64,000 nt of DNA from Ectopseudomonas guguanensis (GTDB taxonomy: Bacteria > Pseudomonadota > Gammaproteobacteria > Pseudomonadales > Pseudomonadaceae): contig NZ_FNJJ01000002.1 of the NCBI RefSeq assembly GCF_900104265.1, forward strand, positions 297,370 through 361,369, read 5' to 3'. Positions 1 to 7,992 of this stretch are shown here, piece after piece. The position numbers and the translations under genes are program-made. The first letter of the stretch is position 1, and each line of letters begins with the position of its first letter. The notes under the pieces were generated by a model that ran no database searches, had not been told where the DNA came from, and worked only from the letters and a program-made list of their open reading frames with translations.

Positions 1-460
1 GATCGCCGAGCACTTCGGTGCGGGCGTACTGCAAACCAATGGCGAGCTGGACCGCGCCGCGCTGCGCAAGCTGGTCTTCGCCGATCCTGAACAGCGCCGC
101 TGGCTGGAAAGCCTGCTGCATCCGCTGATCGGGCAGGAGATCGTTCAGGTGCTGGCACGGGCAGAATCGCCCTATGCGATTCTGGTGTCGCCACTGCTGG
201 TCGAGTCCGGCCAGCGACAGATGACCCAGCGCGTACTGGTCGTCGACACCCCCGCCGAGTTGCAGATCCAACGCACCATCACGCGCGACCAGAGTTCGGA
301 AGAGCAGGTTCGCGCCATCATGCAGGCACAGGCCAGCCGCGAAGAGCGCCTGCGTCATGCCCACGACGTGCTGGTCAACGACCGCGATATGGCCTGGCTC
401 GACGCGGAAGTCGAGCGCCTGCACAACTTCTATCTGACCCTGCGCGGAGGCCAGCCATGA
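1..460 (+). CDS. coaE: dephospho-CoA kinase, C-terminal part
   Basis: Last enzyme of CoA biosynthesis, phosphorylating the ribose 3'-OH of dephospho-CoA with ATP in the cytoplasm. The gene runs in from the left edge; the frame opens at base 2 and gives 152 residues to the TGA at 458-460. The family is about 200 residues, so roughly the first 50, including the P-loop, lie outside the window. Visible family features are the stretch LLHPLIG, the segment SPLLVESGQ and the C-terminal part around [12 protein letters not shown], which follows CoaE proteins closely. The stop overlaps the yacG start (ATGA), so the two genes are probably translationally coupled. In Pseudomonas this pair usually follows the type IV pilus genes pilBCD; that is family knowledge, since the upstream DNA is not visible. 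Confidence 0.93.
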   Translation, partial: IAEHFGAGVLQTNGELDRAALRKLVFADPEQRRWLESLLHPLIGQEIVQVLARAESPYAILVSPLLVESGQRQMTQRVLVVDTPAELQIQRTITRDQSSEEQVRAIMQAQASREERLRHAHDVLVNDRDMAWLDAEVERLHNFYLTLRGGQP

Positions 461-651
461 CCACGACTGTTCAATGCCCCACCTGTGGCGCCCCAGTCGA
501 GTGGAAAACCGAAAACCCCTATCGCCCGTTCTGCTGCGAGCGTTGCAAACTGATCGATCTGGGCGCCTGGGCTGCCGAGGAGCATGCGATTCCCGGCAAC
601 GACCTGGAAGACGAGATGTTCAGCGGTGACCTGCCGACGCGGCCGCATTAA
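457..651 (+). CDS. yacG: YacG-type zinc-binding DNA gyrase inhibitor
   Basis: A 64-residue protein with the YacG zinc motif intact: C7, C10, C26 and C30 with spacing C-x2-C-x15-C-x3-C. It is followed by the conserved KLIDLGAWA segment and an acidic tail ([12 protein letters not shown]). YacG homologues bind zinc and inhibit the GyrB ATPase, holding gyrase away from DNA. The start ATG overlaps the coaE stop by four bases, the usual arrangement in gamma-proteobacteria. A small REP-like hairpin begins ten bases downstream of the stop. Confidence 0.93.
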   Translation: MTTTVQCPTCGAPVEWKTENPYRPFCCERCKLIDLGAWAAEEHAIPGNDLEDEMFSGDLPTRPH

Positions 652-660
652 TGAGCAATC

Positions 661-674
661 GCGGCTAAAGCCGC
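661..674. repeat. REP-like hairpin downstream of yacG
   Basis: GCGGCTAAAGCCGC is a short palindrome with 6-bp arms. It shares its core with the palindrome at 17573-17837. There is no T-run, so it is not a convincing terminator. The rest of the gap to the next gene shows nothing clear. Confidence 0.5.
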
Positions 675-760
675 TACAGCGAGCGTCTGGATAGACTGCG
701 GAAAACCATCAGCGCCCTAGGCGGCTACTCATATGAGAAAGCACGGCGCCCCCACGGCTC

Positions 761-1099
761 TCAAGGGCGCATAAAGGCGTAGTCGCGCTCGTCGTCAAGG
801 TTGTCGGCGAGAAACTGCAACTCGTGGGCTAGCTCCCGCGGATCACGCAGCGCCTTGCTCTGCTGCACCACCTCCGACAGTAGCGCACGCAATGCCATCA
901 CAGGTTCGTAGCCTTGAGCTTCGGCGTCATGCAAATCGCTCCGAATCACCTCTCTGGCCCAGCTGTGAATACTCATGTTCGAGTCCTCGGAAGAGTTTTG
1001 CACAGCATGGCGGCAGGCCCACTCCTGACATTGATCGGGATCAATCCTGCCAGCGGCATTCAGTCGGCCGATGCGCCACCATTCACTCACCGCGGTCAT
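761..1099 (-). CDS. conserved hypothetical protein (112 aa)
   Basis: A soluble, acidic 112-residue protein with no signal peptide, membrane segment or motif that I can name. It is mostly predicted helical, with many Trp and Glu/Asp residues (SEWWRIGRL near the start, DDERDYAFM at the end). Its start lies 17 bases inside the 3' end of the upstream permease gene at 1083-1778, so the two are probably co-transcribed and coupled. I recall a similar small gene at this place in other Pseudomonas genomes, but assign no function. A perfect TTGAT-N4-ATCAA palindrome falls inside the coding sequence and is discussed among the rejected items. Confidence 0.68.
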   Translation of the reverse strand: MTAVSEWWRIGRLNAAGRIDPDQCQEWACRHAVQNSSEDSNMSIHSWAREVIRSDLHDAEAQGYEPVMALRALLSEVVQQSKALRDPRELAHELQFLADNLDDERDYAFMRP

Positions 1100-1778
1100 T
1101 TTCCTTCCAGGGCGCCTGCAGGTAGCGGCTGCGGTTGAAGGTTTCCAGCCAGTCCGGATAGAACACCACCAGCGCCGTGACGATGGTGCCGTTGATAAAG
1201 GCCTCGGGAAATGCCACCAGCCACAGGTAGCCGGCGAAGTCGTCCAGCCAGGGCGGCATCGGGAACAGGCCGTCCATCCACAACAAGGCGAGGCCGCCGA
1301 GCAGGGTCATCAACGTTGCCAGCGCAGCCGGGAAAAACCCGCAGAAGAAGATGTAGACGAACAGGTTGCGTGGCTGCGCACGCTCGACACGGAGTGCGCA
1401 CAGCTCGGTGACCAGCACCGGAATCAGTACCAGTAGCACGCCATTGATGCCGAGCGAGGCCAGATCCATGCGCCCGATCGCCATCAGGCCAAGCTGCGCC
1501 GCCAGGCCGGCAAGCACGGCCAGCGGCCAGTCGAGCAGCAGGGTTACCGCGGTCATGCCGAGGAAGTGGTAGGACAGCCCGGAGTCGAAATCGCGGCGCA
1601 CCAGCCAGAGCAGAAACAGCGCGAGCATGGTGCCGAACAGCAGATGCTGGCGGCGCAGGTCACTGAACAATTCGACCCAGGGCGCCCGAGCCACTGCCCA
1701 GAGCAGCGCCAAGCCGTAGATCAGCCAGCCGCCGAACAAGGTGGAGAACGCCAGTAGATTGGACGCGATCATGCGCAC
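1083..1778 (-). CDS. CbiM-like energy-coupling-factor permease, orphan
   Basis: A 231-residue integral membrane protein with about six hydrophobic segments, beginning MRMIASNLLAFSTLFGGWLI. The internal stretch YHFLGMTAVTLLLDWPLA and the later INGVLLVLIPVLVTELCAL resemble the S-component/permease group related to CbiM and NikM, which take up cobalt or nickel as part of ECF transporters. No ATPase, T-component or small CbiN-type subunit lies beside it, so the substrate and even a transport role are uncertain. It is transcribed with the small hypothetical gene downstream. The gap before the divergent DUF1780 gene holds two perfect palindromes that could be operators. Confidence 0.75.
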   Translation of the reverse strand: MRMIASNLLAFSTLFGGWLIYGLALLWAVARAPWVELFSDLRRQHLLFGTMLALFLLWLVRRDFDSGLSYHFLGMTAVTLLLDWPLAVLAGLAAQLGLMAIGRMDLASLGINGVLLVLIPVLVTELCALRVERAQPRNLFVYIFFCGFFPAALATLMTLLGGLALLWMDGLFPMPPWLDDFAGYLWLVAFPEAFINGTIVTALVVFYPDWLETFNRSRYLQAPWKENDRGE

Positions 1779-1869
1779 ACACCCTTTTCTTCACTCATCG
1801 CCATGCCGGGCAGTCTACACCGCCACTCGGGTTAAGTTTGACGACAGAGCAGCGTAGAGGCGATTGCCC

Positions 1870-1926
1870 GGCCATTGATCAATGGCCTTCAGAACCCGAG
1901 GGGATTCCAGCCTTCGCGCGAAGGCT
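1870..1926. promoter_or_regulatory. two perfect 18-bp palindromes in a divergent intergenic region
   Basis: GGCCATTGATCAATGGCC (1870-1887) and AGCCTTCGCGCGAAGGCT (1909-1926) are both exact palindromes lying between the divergent permease and DUF1780 genes. The first has a TTGATCAA core. They lack the loop expected of a terminator hairpin, so operator sites for dimeric regulators are the natural reading. No regulator gene is adjacent, so this is inference. Confidence 0.45.
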
Positions 1927-1997
1927 CAGCGCCATAGCCTGCAAACGCTCATTATCGGCACTGGCAAGCAGGTCAGCGCTACGGCTAAGCTTTGCCC

Positions 1998-2627
1998 ATG
2001 GACGACTCCGATTACCTGCGCCTACTGACGCACCAGGCCGAACAGGCCAATGCCTTCCTTTCCAACGCCAAGAAATGGGAGCGCGAGCGCTGGGTCTGCC
2101 AGCGCCTGCTGCAGGCGCTGAACGTGCGTCATCACAACGACGACTTCATGCCCAGCGGCCAGGAGCCGCCGGACGTGCTGTTTCGCGACGCCAATTTCGA
2201 AGTGTTCTTCGTGCTCGACGAGGGACGTCGCCTCAATGACGAGTGGCGCGCCGAGCTGGAACGGCGCCGTAGCGCCTTCTCCCTGAGCCAACTGGTGCGC
2301 CGCGAAGCACGGCCCAAGCGCATTCCGGCCAGCGAAATGCAGGCGCGCCTGGCGCCTACCTTGCGCAAGAAGGCACATAACTACCGCGAGCGTGGCATCG
2401 ATCTTGGCGAACTCGACCTGGTTGCCTTCGTCAGCCTCAAGCGCGCCGTGCTCGACTGCAACAGCCACTTCCCGCCGCCCACCGAATATCTGCGCCAGGG
2501 CTGGCGCTCGTTGTCACTGGTCGGTCCGCGCTTCGCCCGCGTGCTGTTCGCCCACCCGGACGCGCCGGATTTTCTGCGGCAGAACCTCGGGCGCAGCCTG
2601 CTGTTCGACATTGGTATCGGCCTATGA
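1998..2627 (+). CDS. DUF1780 family protein
   Basis: A 209-residue cytoplasmic protein of the DUF1780 family, almost confined to Pseudomonas and relatives; its function is not known. The opening MDDSDYLRLLTHQAEQANAF and the segment KKWERERWVCQRLLQALN are typical. It is rich in Arg and Asp/Glu and has no membrane segment. I chose the ATG at 1998; a TTG two codons upstream (1992) is in frame but weaker. The stop overlaps the start of the MOSC gene (ATGA), implying an operon with the MOSC and DUF3094 genes. Confidence 0.85.
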   Translation: MDDSDYLRLLTHQAEQANAFLSNAKKWERERWVCQRLLQALNVRHHNDDFMPSGQEPPDVLFRDANFEVFFVLDEGRRLNDEWRAELERRRSAFSLSQLVRREARPKRIPASEMQARLAPTLRKKAHNYRERGIDLGELDLVAFVSLKRAVLDCNSHFPPPTEYLRQGWRSLSLVGPRFARVLFAHPDAPDFLRQNLGRSLLFDIGIGL

Positions 2628-3172
2628 GCCCATTACAGGAATTGCTGGCCGAGGTGCCTCAGGTCGGCCGGGTGCGCTGGATAGGCGTTCGTCCCAAAGC
2701 TCGCGAGGCCATGCTCGAAGTAGAGGCCGTGGAAGCCCGACGCGAAGCAGGCCTGACCGGTGATCACAGCCGTCCGGGGCCACGCAATGCGCGGCAGGTC
2801 ACGCTGATCCAATGGGAGCACTTGGCCGTGGTCGCTGCCCTGCTCGGCCGCGATGCGCCCATGCAGCCGAGCGAGCTGCGGCGCAACATTGCGATCGCCG
2901 GCATCAACCTGTTCAGCCTGAAAGGTAGGCGCTTTCGCATTGGCCAGGCGCTGCTGGAGACTACCGGCTGGTGCCAGCCCTGCGCGCGTCTGGAGGAGCG
3001 CCTTGGCCGCGGTACCTTCCAGGCCATGCGCGGCCACGGGGGCATAACGGCCAGAGTGATCGAGGGCGGCATCATCCGCCTGGACGATACCCTGAGCGTG
3101 GAAGCCAACAGCGCAATATCTGACCCGCAGGACAACGAAGCTCGCCAAGGCTGGCGGGCAAGCCTAGAATAG
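2624..3172 (+). CDS. MOSC domain protein
   Basis: A 182-residue single MOSC-domain protein. MOSC domains bind molybdenum cofactor or act in sulfur transfer, often in detoxification of N-hydroxylated compounds. Supporting segments are RPGPRNARQVTLIQ, the LRRNIAIAGINL core, the conserved cysteine region GWCQPCARLEE (C117 and C120) and RGHGGITARVIEGG near the C-terminus, in the family order. It overlaps the upstream DUF1780 gene by four bases and lies 24 bases before the DUF3094 gene. Its physiological substrate cannot be read from sequence. Confidence 0.88.
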   Translation: MSPLQELLAEVPQVGRVRWIGVRPKAREAMLEVEAVEARREAGLTGDHSRPGPRNARQVTLIQWEHLAVVAALLGRDAPMQPSELRRNIAIAGINLFSLKGRRFRIGQALLETTGWCQPCARLEERLGRGTFQAMRGHGGITARVIEGGIIRLDDTLSVEANSAISDPQDNEARQGWRASLE

Positions 3173-3196
3173 TGGCATTCAAGCAGAGGCCTACCC

Positions 3197-3370
3197 ATGA
3201 CCAGCCGCCTGAGCCCCGAAGACCAGCAGAAAGTCGATCAATACCTGAGCGCCCCGCAGCATCAGGTCGAACGTCAGCCGTTTCGCGTCTGGCGTCTGCT
3301 CACCGTGGTGCTGGTCGTCGTTATCGGCCTGGGTCTGCTGAGCCGTTTTCTGAGTCGATTGGTGCTATGA
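3197..3370 (+). CDS. DUF3094 small membrane protein
   Basis: A 57-residue protein: a polar N-terminal half (MTSRLSPEDQQKVDQYL, then an Arg-rich stretch) followed by one transmembrane helix of about 19 residues (LLTVVLVVVIGLGLLSRF). This is the shape and wording of DUF3094, a short Pseudomonas family of unknown function. It sits 24 bases after the MOSC gene and 63 bases before ndh, in the same direction, so it is probably part of the same transcription unit. A single C-terminal helix suggests an inner-membrane tail-anchored protein. Confidence 0.85.
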   Translation: MTSRLSPEDQQKVDQYLSAPQHQVERQPFRVWRLLTVVLVVVIGLGLLSRFLSRLVL

Positions 3371-3433
3371 GCTGCCTTGCGCTCGCCCTCTCGCACTCAC
3401 ACCGCCTTTTTCAAAGCCTTGTGAGCATTTCCC

Positions 3434-4735
3434 ATGTCCCATCGCATCGTGATTGTCGGCGGCGGCGCCGGCGGTTTGGAGCTGGCCACCCGCCTTGGTA
3501 GAAAACTGGGCAAGAGCGGCGCAGCCCGGATCATCCTGGTCGACGCCAACCTCACCCATATCTGGAAGCCTCTGCTGCATGAAGTGGCGGCTGGCTCGCT
3601 GAACTCCTCGGAAGACGAACTGAACTACGTGGCCCAAGCCAAGTGGAATCATTTCGAGTTTCAGCTCGGACGCATGTCCGGCCTCGACCGTGCAAGCAAG
3701 AGCATTACCCTGGCGCCCACGCTCGATGACGACGGTCAGGTGCTGATGCCTGAACGCCGCATCGCCTACGACAGCCTGGTGATCGCCGTCGGCAGCACCA
3801 CCAATGACTTCGGCACACCGGGCGCGGCCGAGCACTGCATCTTCCTCGACACCCGGGCACAGGCCGAGCGCTTTCACCGGCGCATGCTCAGCCATTATCT
3901 GCGCGCGCACGCCAACGAGGGTGAAGCCGGTGGCAAGATCGATATTGCCATCGTCGGCGCGGGAGCGACCGGGGTCGAGCTGGCAGCCGAACTGCACCAC
4001 GCCGCCAAGCAGCTGGCAGCCTATGGTCTCAATCGCATTCGCCCAGAAGACATGCGCATCACGCTGATCGAAGCGGGCCCACGCGTGTTGCCCGCCCTGC
4101 CCGAGCGCATCGCCCGCCCCGTGCACCAGACTCTGGAGAAGCTCGGCGTTACGGTATTGACCGGCGCAGCGGTCAGCGAAGTGACCGCAGAAGGATTGAA
4201 GACCGCCGATGGCAACTTCATTCCCGCCAGCCTCAAGGTCTGGGCGGCCGGTATTCGAGCGCCCGGTTTCCTCAAGGACCTCGACGGGCTGGAAAGCAAC
4301 CGCATCAACCAGCTGCAGGTACGCCCGACGCTGCAGACGACACTGGATGACGACGTGTTCGCCTTCGGCGATTGCGCGGCCTGTCCGCAGCCGGGCAACG
4401 ATGGCCGCAACGTACCACCGCGCGCCCAGGCGGCGCACCAGCAGGCTTCGCTGCTGGCCAAGTCGTTGCGTTTGAAGATCAGCGGTCAGTCGCTGCCGGA
4501 GTATCGCTATCGCGACTACGGCTCGCTGATCTCGCTGTCGAGCTTCTCGGCGGTCGGCAATCTGATGGGCAATCTGACCGGCAGCGTGATGCTCGAGGGC
4601 TGGCTGGCGCGGGTGTTCTATGTCTCGCTCTACCGCATGCACCAGATGGCGCTGTACGGCACCCTGCGTACGCTACTGCTGATGCTCAGCGATCGCATCG
4701 GGCGCAGCACCGAGCCGCGCCTGAAGCTGCATTGA
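3434..4735 (+). CDS. ndh: type II NADH dehydrogenase
   Basis: A non-proton-pumping NADH:quinone oxidoreductase that transfers electrons from NADH through FAD to the quinone pool at the inner face of the membrane. The 433-residue length is normal. The FAD-binding motif is at residues 5-17 (IVIVGGGAGGLEL), the NAD-binding Rossmann motif near residues 171-187 (IAIVGAGATGVEL), and the second FAD contact around VFAFGDCAACP. The C-terminal hydrophobic, basic stretch (GWLARVFYVSLYRMHQMALYG) is the usual membrane-attachment region. The gene stands alone, with a repeat-rich gap after it. Confidence 0.95.
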   Translation: MSHRIVIVGGGAGGLELATRLGRKLGKSGAARIILVDANLTHIWKPLLHEVAAGSLNSSEDELNYVAQAKWNHFEFQLGRMSGLDRASKSITLAPTLDDDGQVLMPERRIAYDSLVIAVGSTTNDFGTPGAAEHCIFLDTRAQAERFHRRMLSHYLRAHANEGEAGGKIDIAIVGAGATGVELAAELHHAAKQLAAYGLNRIRPEDMRITLIEAGPRVLPALPERIARPVHQTLEKLGVTVLTGAAVSEVTAEGLKTADGNFIPASLKVWAAGIRAPGFLKDLDGLESNRINQLQVRPTLQTTLDDDVFAFGDCAACPQPGNDGRNVPPRAQAAHQQASLLAKSLRLKISGQSLPEYRYRDYGSLISLSSFSAVGNLMGNLTGSVMLEGWLARVFYVSLYRMHQMALYGTLRTLLLMLSDRIGRSTEPRLKLH

Positions 4736-4788
4736 CAGTGGCCGCCATACGGCCTTCTGATGTCCTCTCCCCCGGTCCCTCTCCCGCA

Positions 4789-5030
4789 AGCGGGAGAAGG
4801 CAGACAAGCAAGTCTCGCAGGGTGGGCTTCAGCTCACGCCGACCACCGCTGGTGGGCTAAAGCCCACCCTACGAGCTGGTGTTCCGCTCCCATTCATGGG
4901 AGACGACTGCATTGGATGCAGGATGCCCAAGCCGAGGGTGCCCGAAGGGCGGGAGAAGGGAGACAAGACTCTCGTAGGGTGGGCTTCAGCCCACGTCCAC
5001 CACCGCTGGTGGGCTAAAGCCCACCCTACG
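4789..5030. repeat. tandem pair of long REP-like hairpin repeats
   Basis: The gap between ndh and the tRNA operon contains two copies of an ~80-bp unit, at about 4789-4872 and 4951-5030. Each begins GGGAGAAGG(C/G)AGACAAG and ends in a hairpin whose arms read approximately GTAGGGTGGGCTTCAGC and GGGCTAAAGCCCACCCTAC. Copy 2 (4974-5029) has the better-paired arms. Between them is CTCCCATTCATGGGAG (4885-4900), a module also seen inside the mobile element at 17622-17812. No gene was found in 4736-5175. Confidence 0.75.
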
Positions 5031-5175
5031 CACCGAAACGACCGCACGGAGAATGTTGGAATTGCTGCTGCAGACAGCCGGTTGCCCGTGCTGCGCATGA
5101 CGCACCTATGCGAGCCGCGGCCAGCGCGGCCGCGGCAATGCGAGACGGCCCAGCATCGCGTGAGACACAGAAACG

Positions 5176-5199
5176 AAAAAGCCCGCACTAGGCGGGCTT
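5176..5199 (-). terminator. terminator of the tRNA operon
   Basis: Read on the minus strand this is AAGCCCGC, a short loop, GCGGGCTT and a run of T. It begins 11 bases after the 3' end of tRNA-Lys, the last tRNA of the minus-strand cluster. Confidence 0.88.
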
Positions 5200-5210
5200 C
5201 GTCGTTATGG

Positions 5211-5286
5211 TGGTGGGTCGTGTAGGATTCGAACCTACGACCAATTGGTTAAAAGCCAACTGCTCTACCAACTGAGCTAACGACCC
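5211..5286 (-). tRNA. tRNA-Lys (anticodon TTT)
   Basis: 76 nt including the encoded CCA. The acceptor stem GGGTCGT pairs with ACGACCC. The D-arm (AGCTCAGTTGGTAGAGC), anticodon loop CTTTTAA and T-loop GGTTCGAATCC are all intact. Last member of the Asn-Pro-Lys operon. Confidence 0.97.
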
Positions 5287-5291
5287 GAATA

Positions 5292-5368
5292 TGGTCGGGG
5301 TAGGGGGATTCGAACTCCCGACATCTTGCTCCCAAAGCAAGCGCGCTACCGGACTGCGCTATACCCCG
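5292..5368 (-). tRNA. tRNA-Pro (anticodon TGG)
   Basis: 77 nt with encoded CCA. The acceptor stem begins CGGGGTA, the anticodon loop is TTTGGGA and the T-arm carries AGTTCGAATCC. It lies five bases upstream of tRNA-Lys and nine downstream of tRNA-Asn, so all three are cut from one transcript. Confidence 0.97.
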
Positions 5369-5377
5369 TTAGGAAGT

Positions 5378-5453
5378 TGGCTCCGCGACCTGGACTCGAA
5401 CCAGGGACCCAATGATTAACAGTCATTTGCTCTACCGACTGAGCTATCGCGGA
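5378..5453 (-). tRNA. tRNA-Asn (anticodon GTT)
   Basis: 76 nt with encoded CCA. The acceptor stem is TCCGCGA/TCGCGGA, the anticodon loop CTGTTAA, and the T-arm GGTTCGAGTCC. First tRNA of the operon, about 60 bases downstream of the promoter -10. Confidence 0.97.
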
Positions 5454-5513
5454 ACTTCGGTCTTCCGTCTCTGCCGCGTTTCAGCTTTTGCTTTACCGCT
5501 TCAGAGGCGCGCC

Positions 5514-5541
5514 ATTTTACGTAGCAAAAATTCCCTGTCAA
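5514..5541 (-). promoter_or_regulatory. sigma-70 promoter of the tRNA operon
   Basis: On the minus strand: a perfect -35 TTGACA (5536-5541), a 16-base spacer and -10 TAAAAT (5514-5519). It is followed by the GC-rich run GGCGCGCC, a discriminator typical of stringently controlled stable-RNA promoters. Position and quality make this the clearest promoter in the window. Confidence 0.85.
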
Positions 5542-5658
5542 CCCCTGCAAACTGCTTTTACGACAATGCTTTGCGGCGCCAGCATGGACTACTATATGTT
5601 TCATTGAACGGCGGCAGCGTGCAGGACGCGCCAGCCGACACGCCAGCCAGGACCGTCC

Positions 5659-7983
5659 ATGAGCAACCAGGACAAGCCCCCCATTCACCCCAAGGTGGTC
5701 AGCCTCGCCAGCCGCGGCATCCAGCCGCGCTTCAGCGATCTGGTGCAGGCCTGCCGCAAGCTGGTGATGAACCGCCTGGCGGAACACCTGAGCGGCGTGT
5801 TCGGCCAGGTCGACGACACCCTGTTCGAATGCGCGGAAAAAGCCGAGAACAACAAGGTACAGACGCTGTTCTTCGACAGCATGCGCGAGATTCGCCGGCA
5901 GCGACCGCAGATCGAACGCAGCTACCACCAGAAGATCGCCAGCAACTTCTCCGACTTCCTCGAAGGCAAGCTGCAGAACCCGAGCACCGCCCAGGTAGAC
6001 CCGGAACAACTGGCGCTGGTGCAGAACGAGGATTACGAAGAGACCCTGCAGGTCACCAACATGGTCAGTCGGGTCAAGGCGCGCTGCACCCAGCCGCTGT
6101 TCGCCCTGGATCAGCGCCTGGCGCTGCTCAACAACGGCCAGAAGCTCGGCGAGGACAGCAACCCCTTCGGCCCGCAGGCCATCGCCCAGGCGTTTCGCGA
6201 TGCGCTGGCGCCCTGCCCTTTCCCGCTGCAGATCAAGACCATCCTCTACATGCTCTTCGATAAGCATGTCATGCAGAGCCTCGATTCGCTCTACGGCGCG
6301 CTCAATCAGCGCCTGATCGATGCCGGCGTGCTGCCCAACCTCAAGTACAGTGCGCAGGTCAATCCGAGCCTCAGCCGCCCGGCTGCAGCCAAACCGGATG
6401 CCCCGACCAGCAAACCGCAGGCAACAGGCAGGCCGAGTGCGGCGCCGCCCAGCGCGGAACCGCCGCTGCTCGATCTGGACCTCAGCGCGCCACCGCCGAG
6501 CGACCCCGGCGCGCTGTTCCGCGGCCTGTCCAGCCTGCTCGACGAGCATCGTCAGAATCACCCAGACGCCCCGCTGCTCGGCGGTACGCGCAGCATCGTC
6601 AGCTTTTCCCCGCGCGAGGCCAGCCGCACCTACAGCGCCAGCGAACTGCTCGCCGCGCTCAACCGCATGCAGCAGCAGTCGGCCCACGAACTGGCGCAGC
6701 GCCTGCACAAGCCGCAGGCGGTCGAGGGCCTCAAGGCCGACCTGCAGCAGCAGCTGGAGTCGCACAGCAGCCTGCCGGGCGACAGCAAGGTGTCCGATCA
6801 GGAAGCCGACGTGATCGACCTGGTCGGCATGCTGTTCGATTTCATCCTCGATGACGAGAACCTGCCGGATGCCTGCAAGACCGCGCTGTCCCACTTGCAT
6901 ACGCCCTATCTGAAGATCGCCCTGCTGGACAAGGCCCTGTTCACCCAGCATCACCATCCGGCCAGGCGCCTGCTCAACACCATGGCCCAGGCCGGCGTGC
7001 TGTATGGCAACGAAGGCGACGAGCGCGGGCTGCTGGCCAAGATGCAGTGGGTGGTCGAGCGCGTGATACACGGTTTCAGCGGCGATCTGGGGCTGTTCGA
7101 CGGCCTGATCGAGGAATTCAACGAGTACGTCGCCACCCTGCGCCACAAGGTCGAGCTGCGCGAACGCCGCGCGGTCGAGGCGGCCAAGGGCCGTGACCGC
7201 CTGCTCGGCGCGCGCGAGCAGGCGCTGGAAGTGATCCAGCACTGTGTGGAAGCGCGCGACCTGCCGGCGATCATCCGCAACTTCCTCGAACTGACGTGGG
7301 CCGACGTGCTGGTCTTCGTCCTTCTGCGCCATGGCGAGCAGAGCGCCGAGTGGCAGCGCGCCTGCGAGGTGGCCGAGCAACTGGCCTGGAGCGGCACCCC
7401 GCTTGGCGACGAGGACAAGCAGCGCCTGCAGGAGATGCGCGTGCCCCTGCTCAGCGACCTGCGCAAGGGGCTGGAACTGCTCGGCGGCTACCACGAAGAC
7501 GGCATCCGCCGCCTACTGCAGGACCTGGTGGCCTGCCAGCACGCGGTACAGGCCAAGCAACCGCAACTGGCGGCGCAGCTCAAGCCGACTCTGCCGGAAA
7601 GCCCGCTGGGCGCCATGCTCGGCGAGGATGTCGACCTCGCGCGCCAGGCCCCTTCGCGCAGCAAGCTCTCGGTCCGAGCCCAGGCCCTGGCCAAGGAACT
7701 GGCCAAGGTCGAGTTCGGCACCTGGTTCGAATTCGTCGAAGGCGACAAGAGCCGCGTGCTCAAGCTCTCCTGGTTCAGCCCGACCACCCATAACTACATG
7801 TTCGTCGACCACAGCGGCCAGCGCGTGGCCATCAAACCGCTGACCCTGCTGGCCAGCGAGATGGAAAACGGCCTGGCCCGCATCGTCACTCCCGAACGCG
7901 CGACTCCGCTGGTGGATCGCGCACTGACTGCCATCTACCGTGTGCTGCAGCGTTTCACCGGACGCACGGCCGAACCCCGCTGA
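5659..7983 (+). CDS. DUF1631 family protein
   Basis: A 774-residue cytoplasmic protein of the DUF1631 family (function unknown, often large Pseudomonas proteins). The N-terminal third (ACRKLVMNRLAEHLSGVF, then FFDSMREIRRQRPQIE) and the segment LVGMLFDFILDDENLPD in the middle are family hallmarks. A Pro/Ala-rich linker at about residues 235-275 separates two mostly helical halves. The C-terminal part (FEFVEGDKSRVLKLSWFSP, about residues 692-710) resembles the PilZ-like fold that ends some DUF1631 proteins; this is inference from the pattern WFxFxxxxxxRxKLxW. The gene is followed nine bases later by a PilZ gene in the same direction, supporting a link to c-di-GMP. Confidence 0.85.
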   Translation: MSNQDKPPIHPKVVSLASRGIQPRFSDLVQACRKLVMNRLAEHLSGVFGQVDDTLFECAEKAENNKVQTLFFDSMREIRRQRPQIERSYHQKIASNFSDFLEGKLQNPSTAQVDPEQLALVQNEDYEETLQVTNMVSRVKARCTQPLFALDQRLALLNNGQKLGEDSNPFGPQAIAQAFRDALAPCPFPLQIKTILYMLFDKHVMQSLDSLYGALNQRLIDAGVLPNLKYSAQVNPSLSRPAAAKPDAPTSKPQATGRPSAAPPSAEPPLLDLDLSAPPPSDPGALFRGLSSLLDEHRQNHPDAPLLGGTRSIVSFSPREASRTYSASELLAALNRMQQQSAHELAQRLHKPQAVEGLKADLQQQLESHSSLPGDSKVSDQEADVIDLVGMLFDFILDDENLPDACKTALSHLHTPYLKIALLDKALFTQHHHPARRLLNTMAQAGVLYGNEGDERGLLAKMQWVVERVIHGFSGDLGLFDGLIEEFNEYVATLRHKVELRERRAVEAAKGRDRLLGAREQALEVIQHCVEARDLPAIIRNFLELTWADVLVFVLLRHGEQSAEWQRACEVAEQLAWSGTPLGDEDKQRLQEMRVPLLSDLRKGLELLGGYHEDGIRRLLQDLVACQHAVQAKQPQLAAQLKPTLPESPLGAMLGEDVDLARQAPSRSKLSVRAQALAKELAKVEFGTWFEFVEGDKSRVLKLSWFSPTTHNYMFVDHSGQRVAIKPLTLLASEMENGLARIVTPERATPLVDRALTAIYRVLQRFTGRTAEPR

Positions 7984-7992
7984 GGAATTTCC

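Noticed and set aside
1031..1044. TTGATCGGGATCAA, a perfect ANR/FNR-type palindrome
   Set aside because: It lies inside the 112-residue coding sequence (minus-strand codons around GRIDPDQ) and not near a start of a downstream gene, so it is more likely chance in coding DNA than an operator. A ChIP peak would change this.
1779..1991. A cobalamin or nickel riboswitch before the CbiM-like permease
   Set aside because: The leader is about 200 bases and I could not see a B12-box or other conserved core; the palindromes fit protein binding better.
3365..4642. Antisense frame of 425 codons opposite ndh
   Set aside because: Composition only; the sense strand is an unmistakable NADH dehydrogenase with both nucleotide-binding motifs.
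5416..7494. Minus-strand frame of about 690 codons across the DUF1631 gene and into the tRNA-Asn region
   Set aside because: It crosses the tRNA promoter and opposes a full DUF1631 coding sequence; its product is repetitive and unlike any family.
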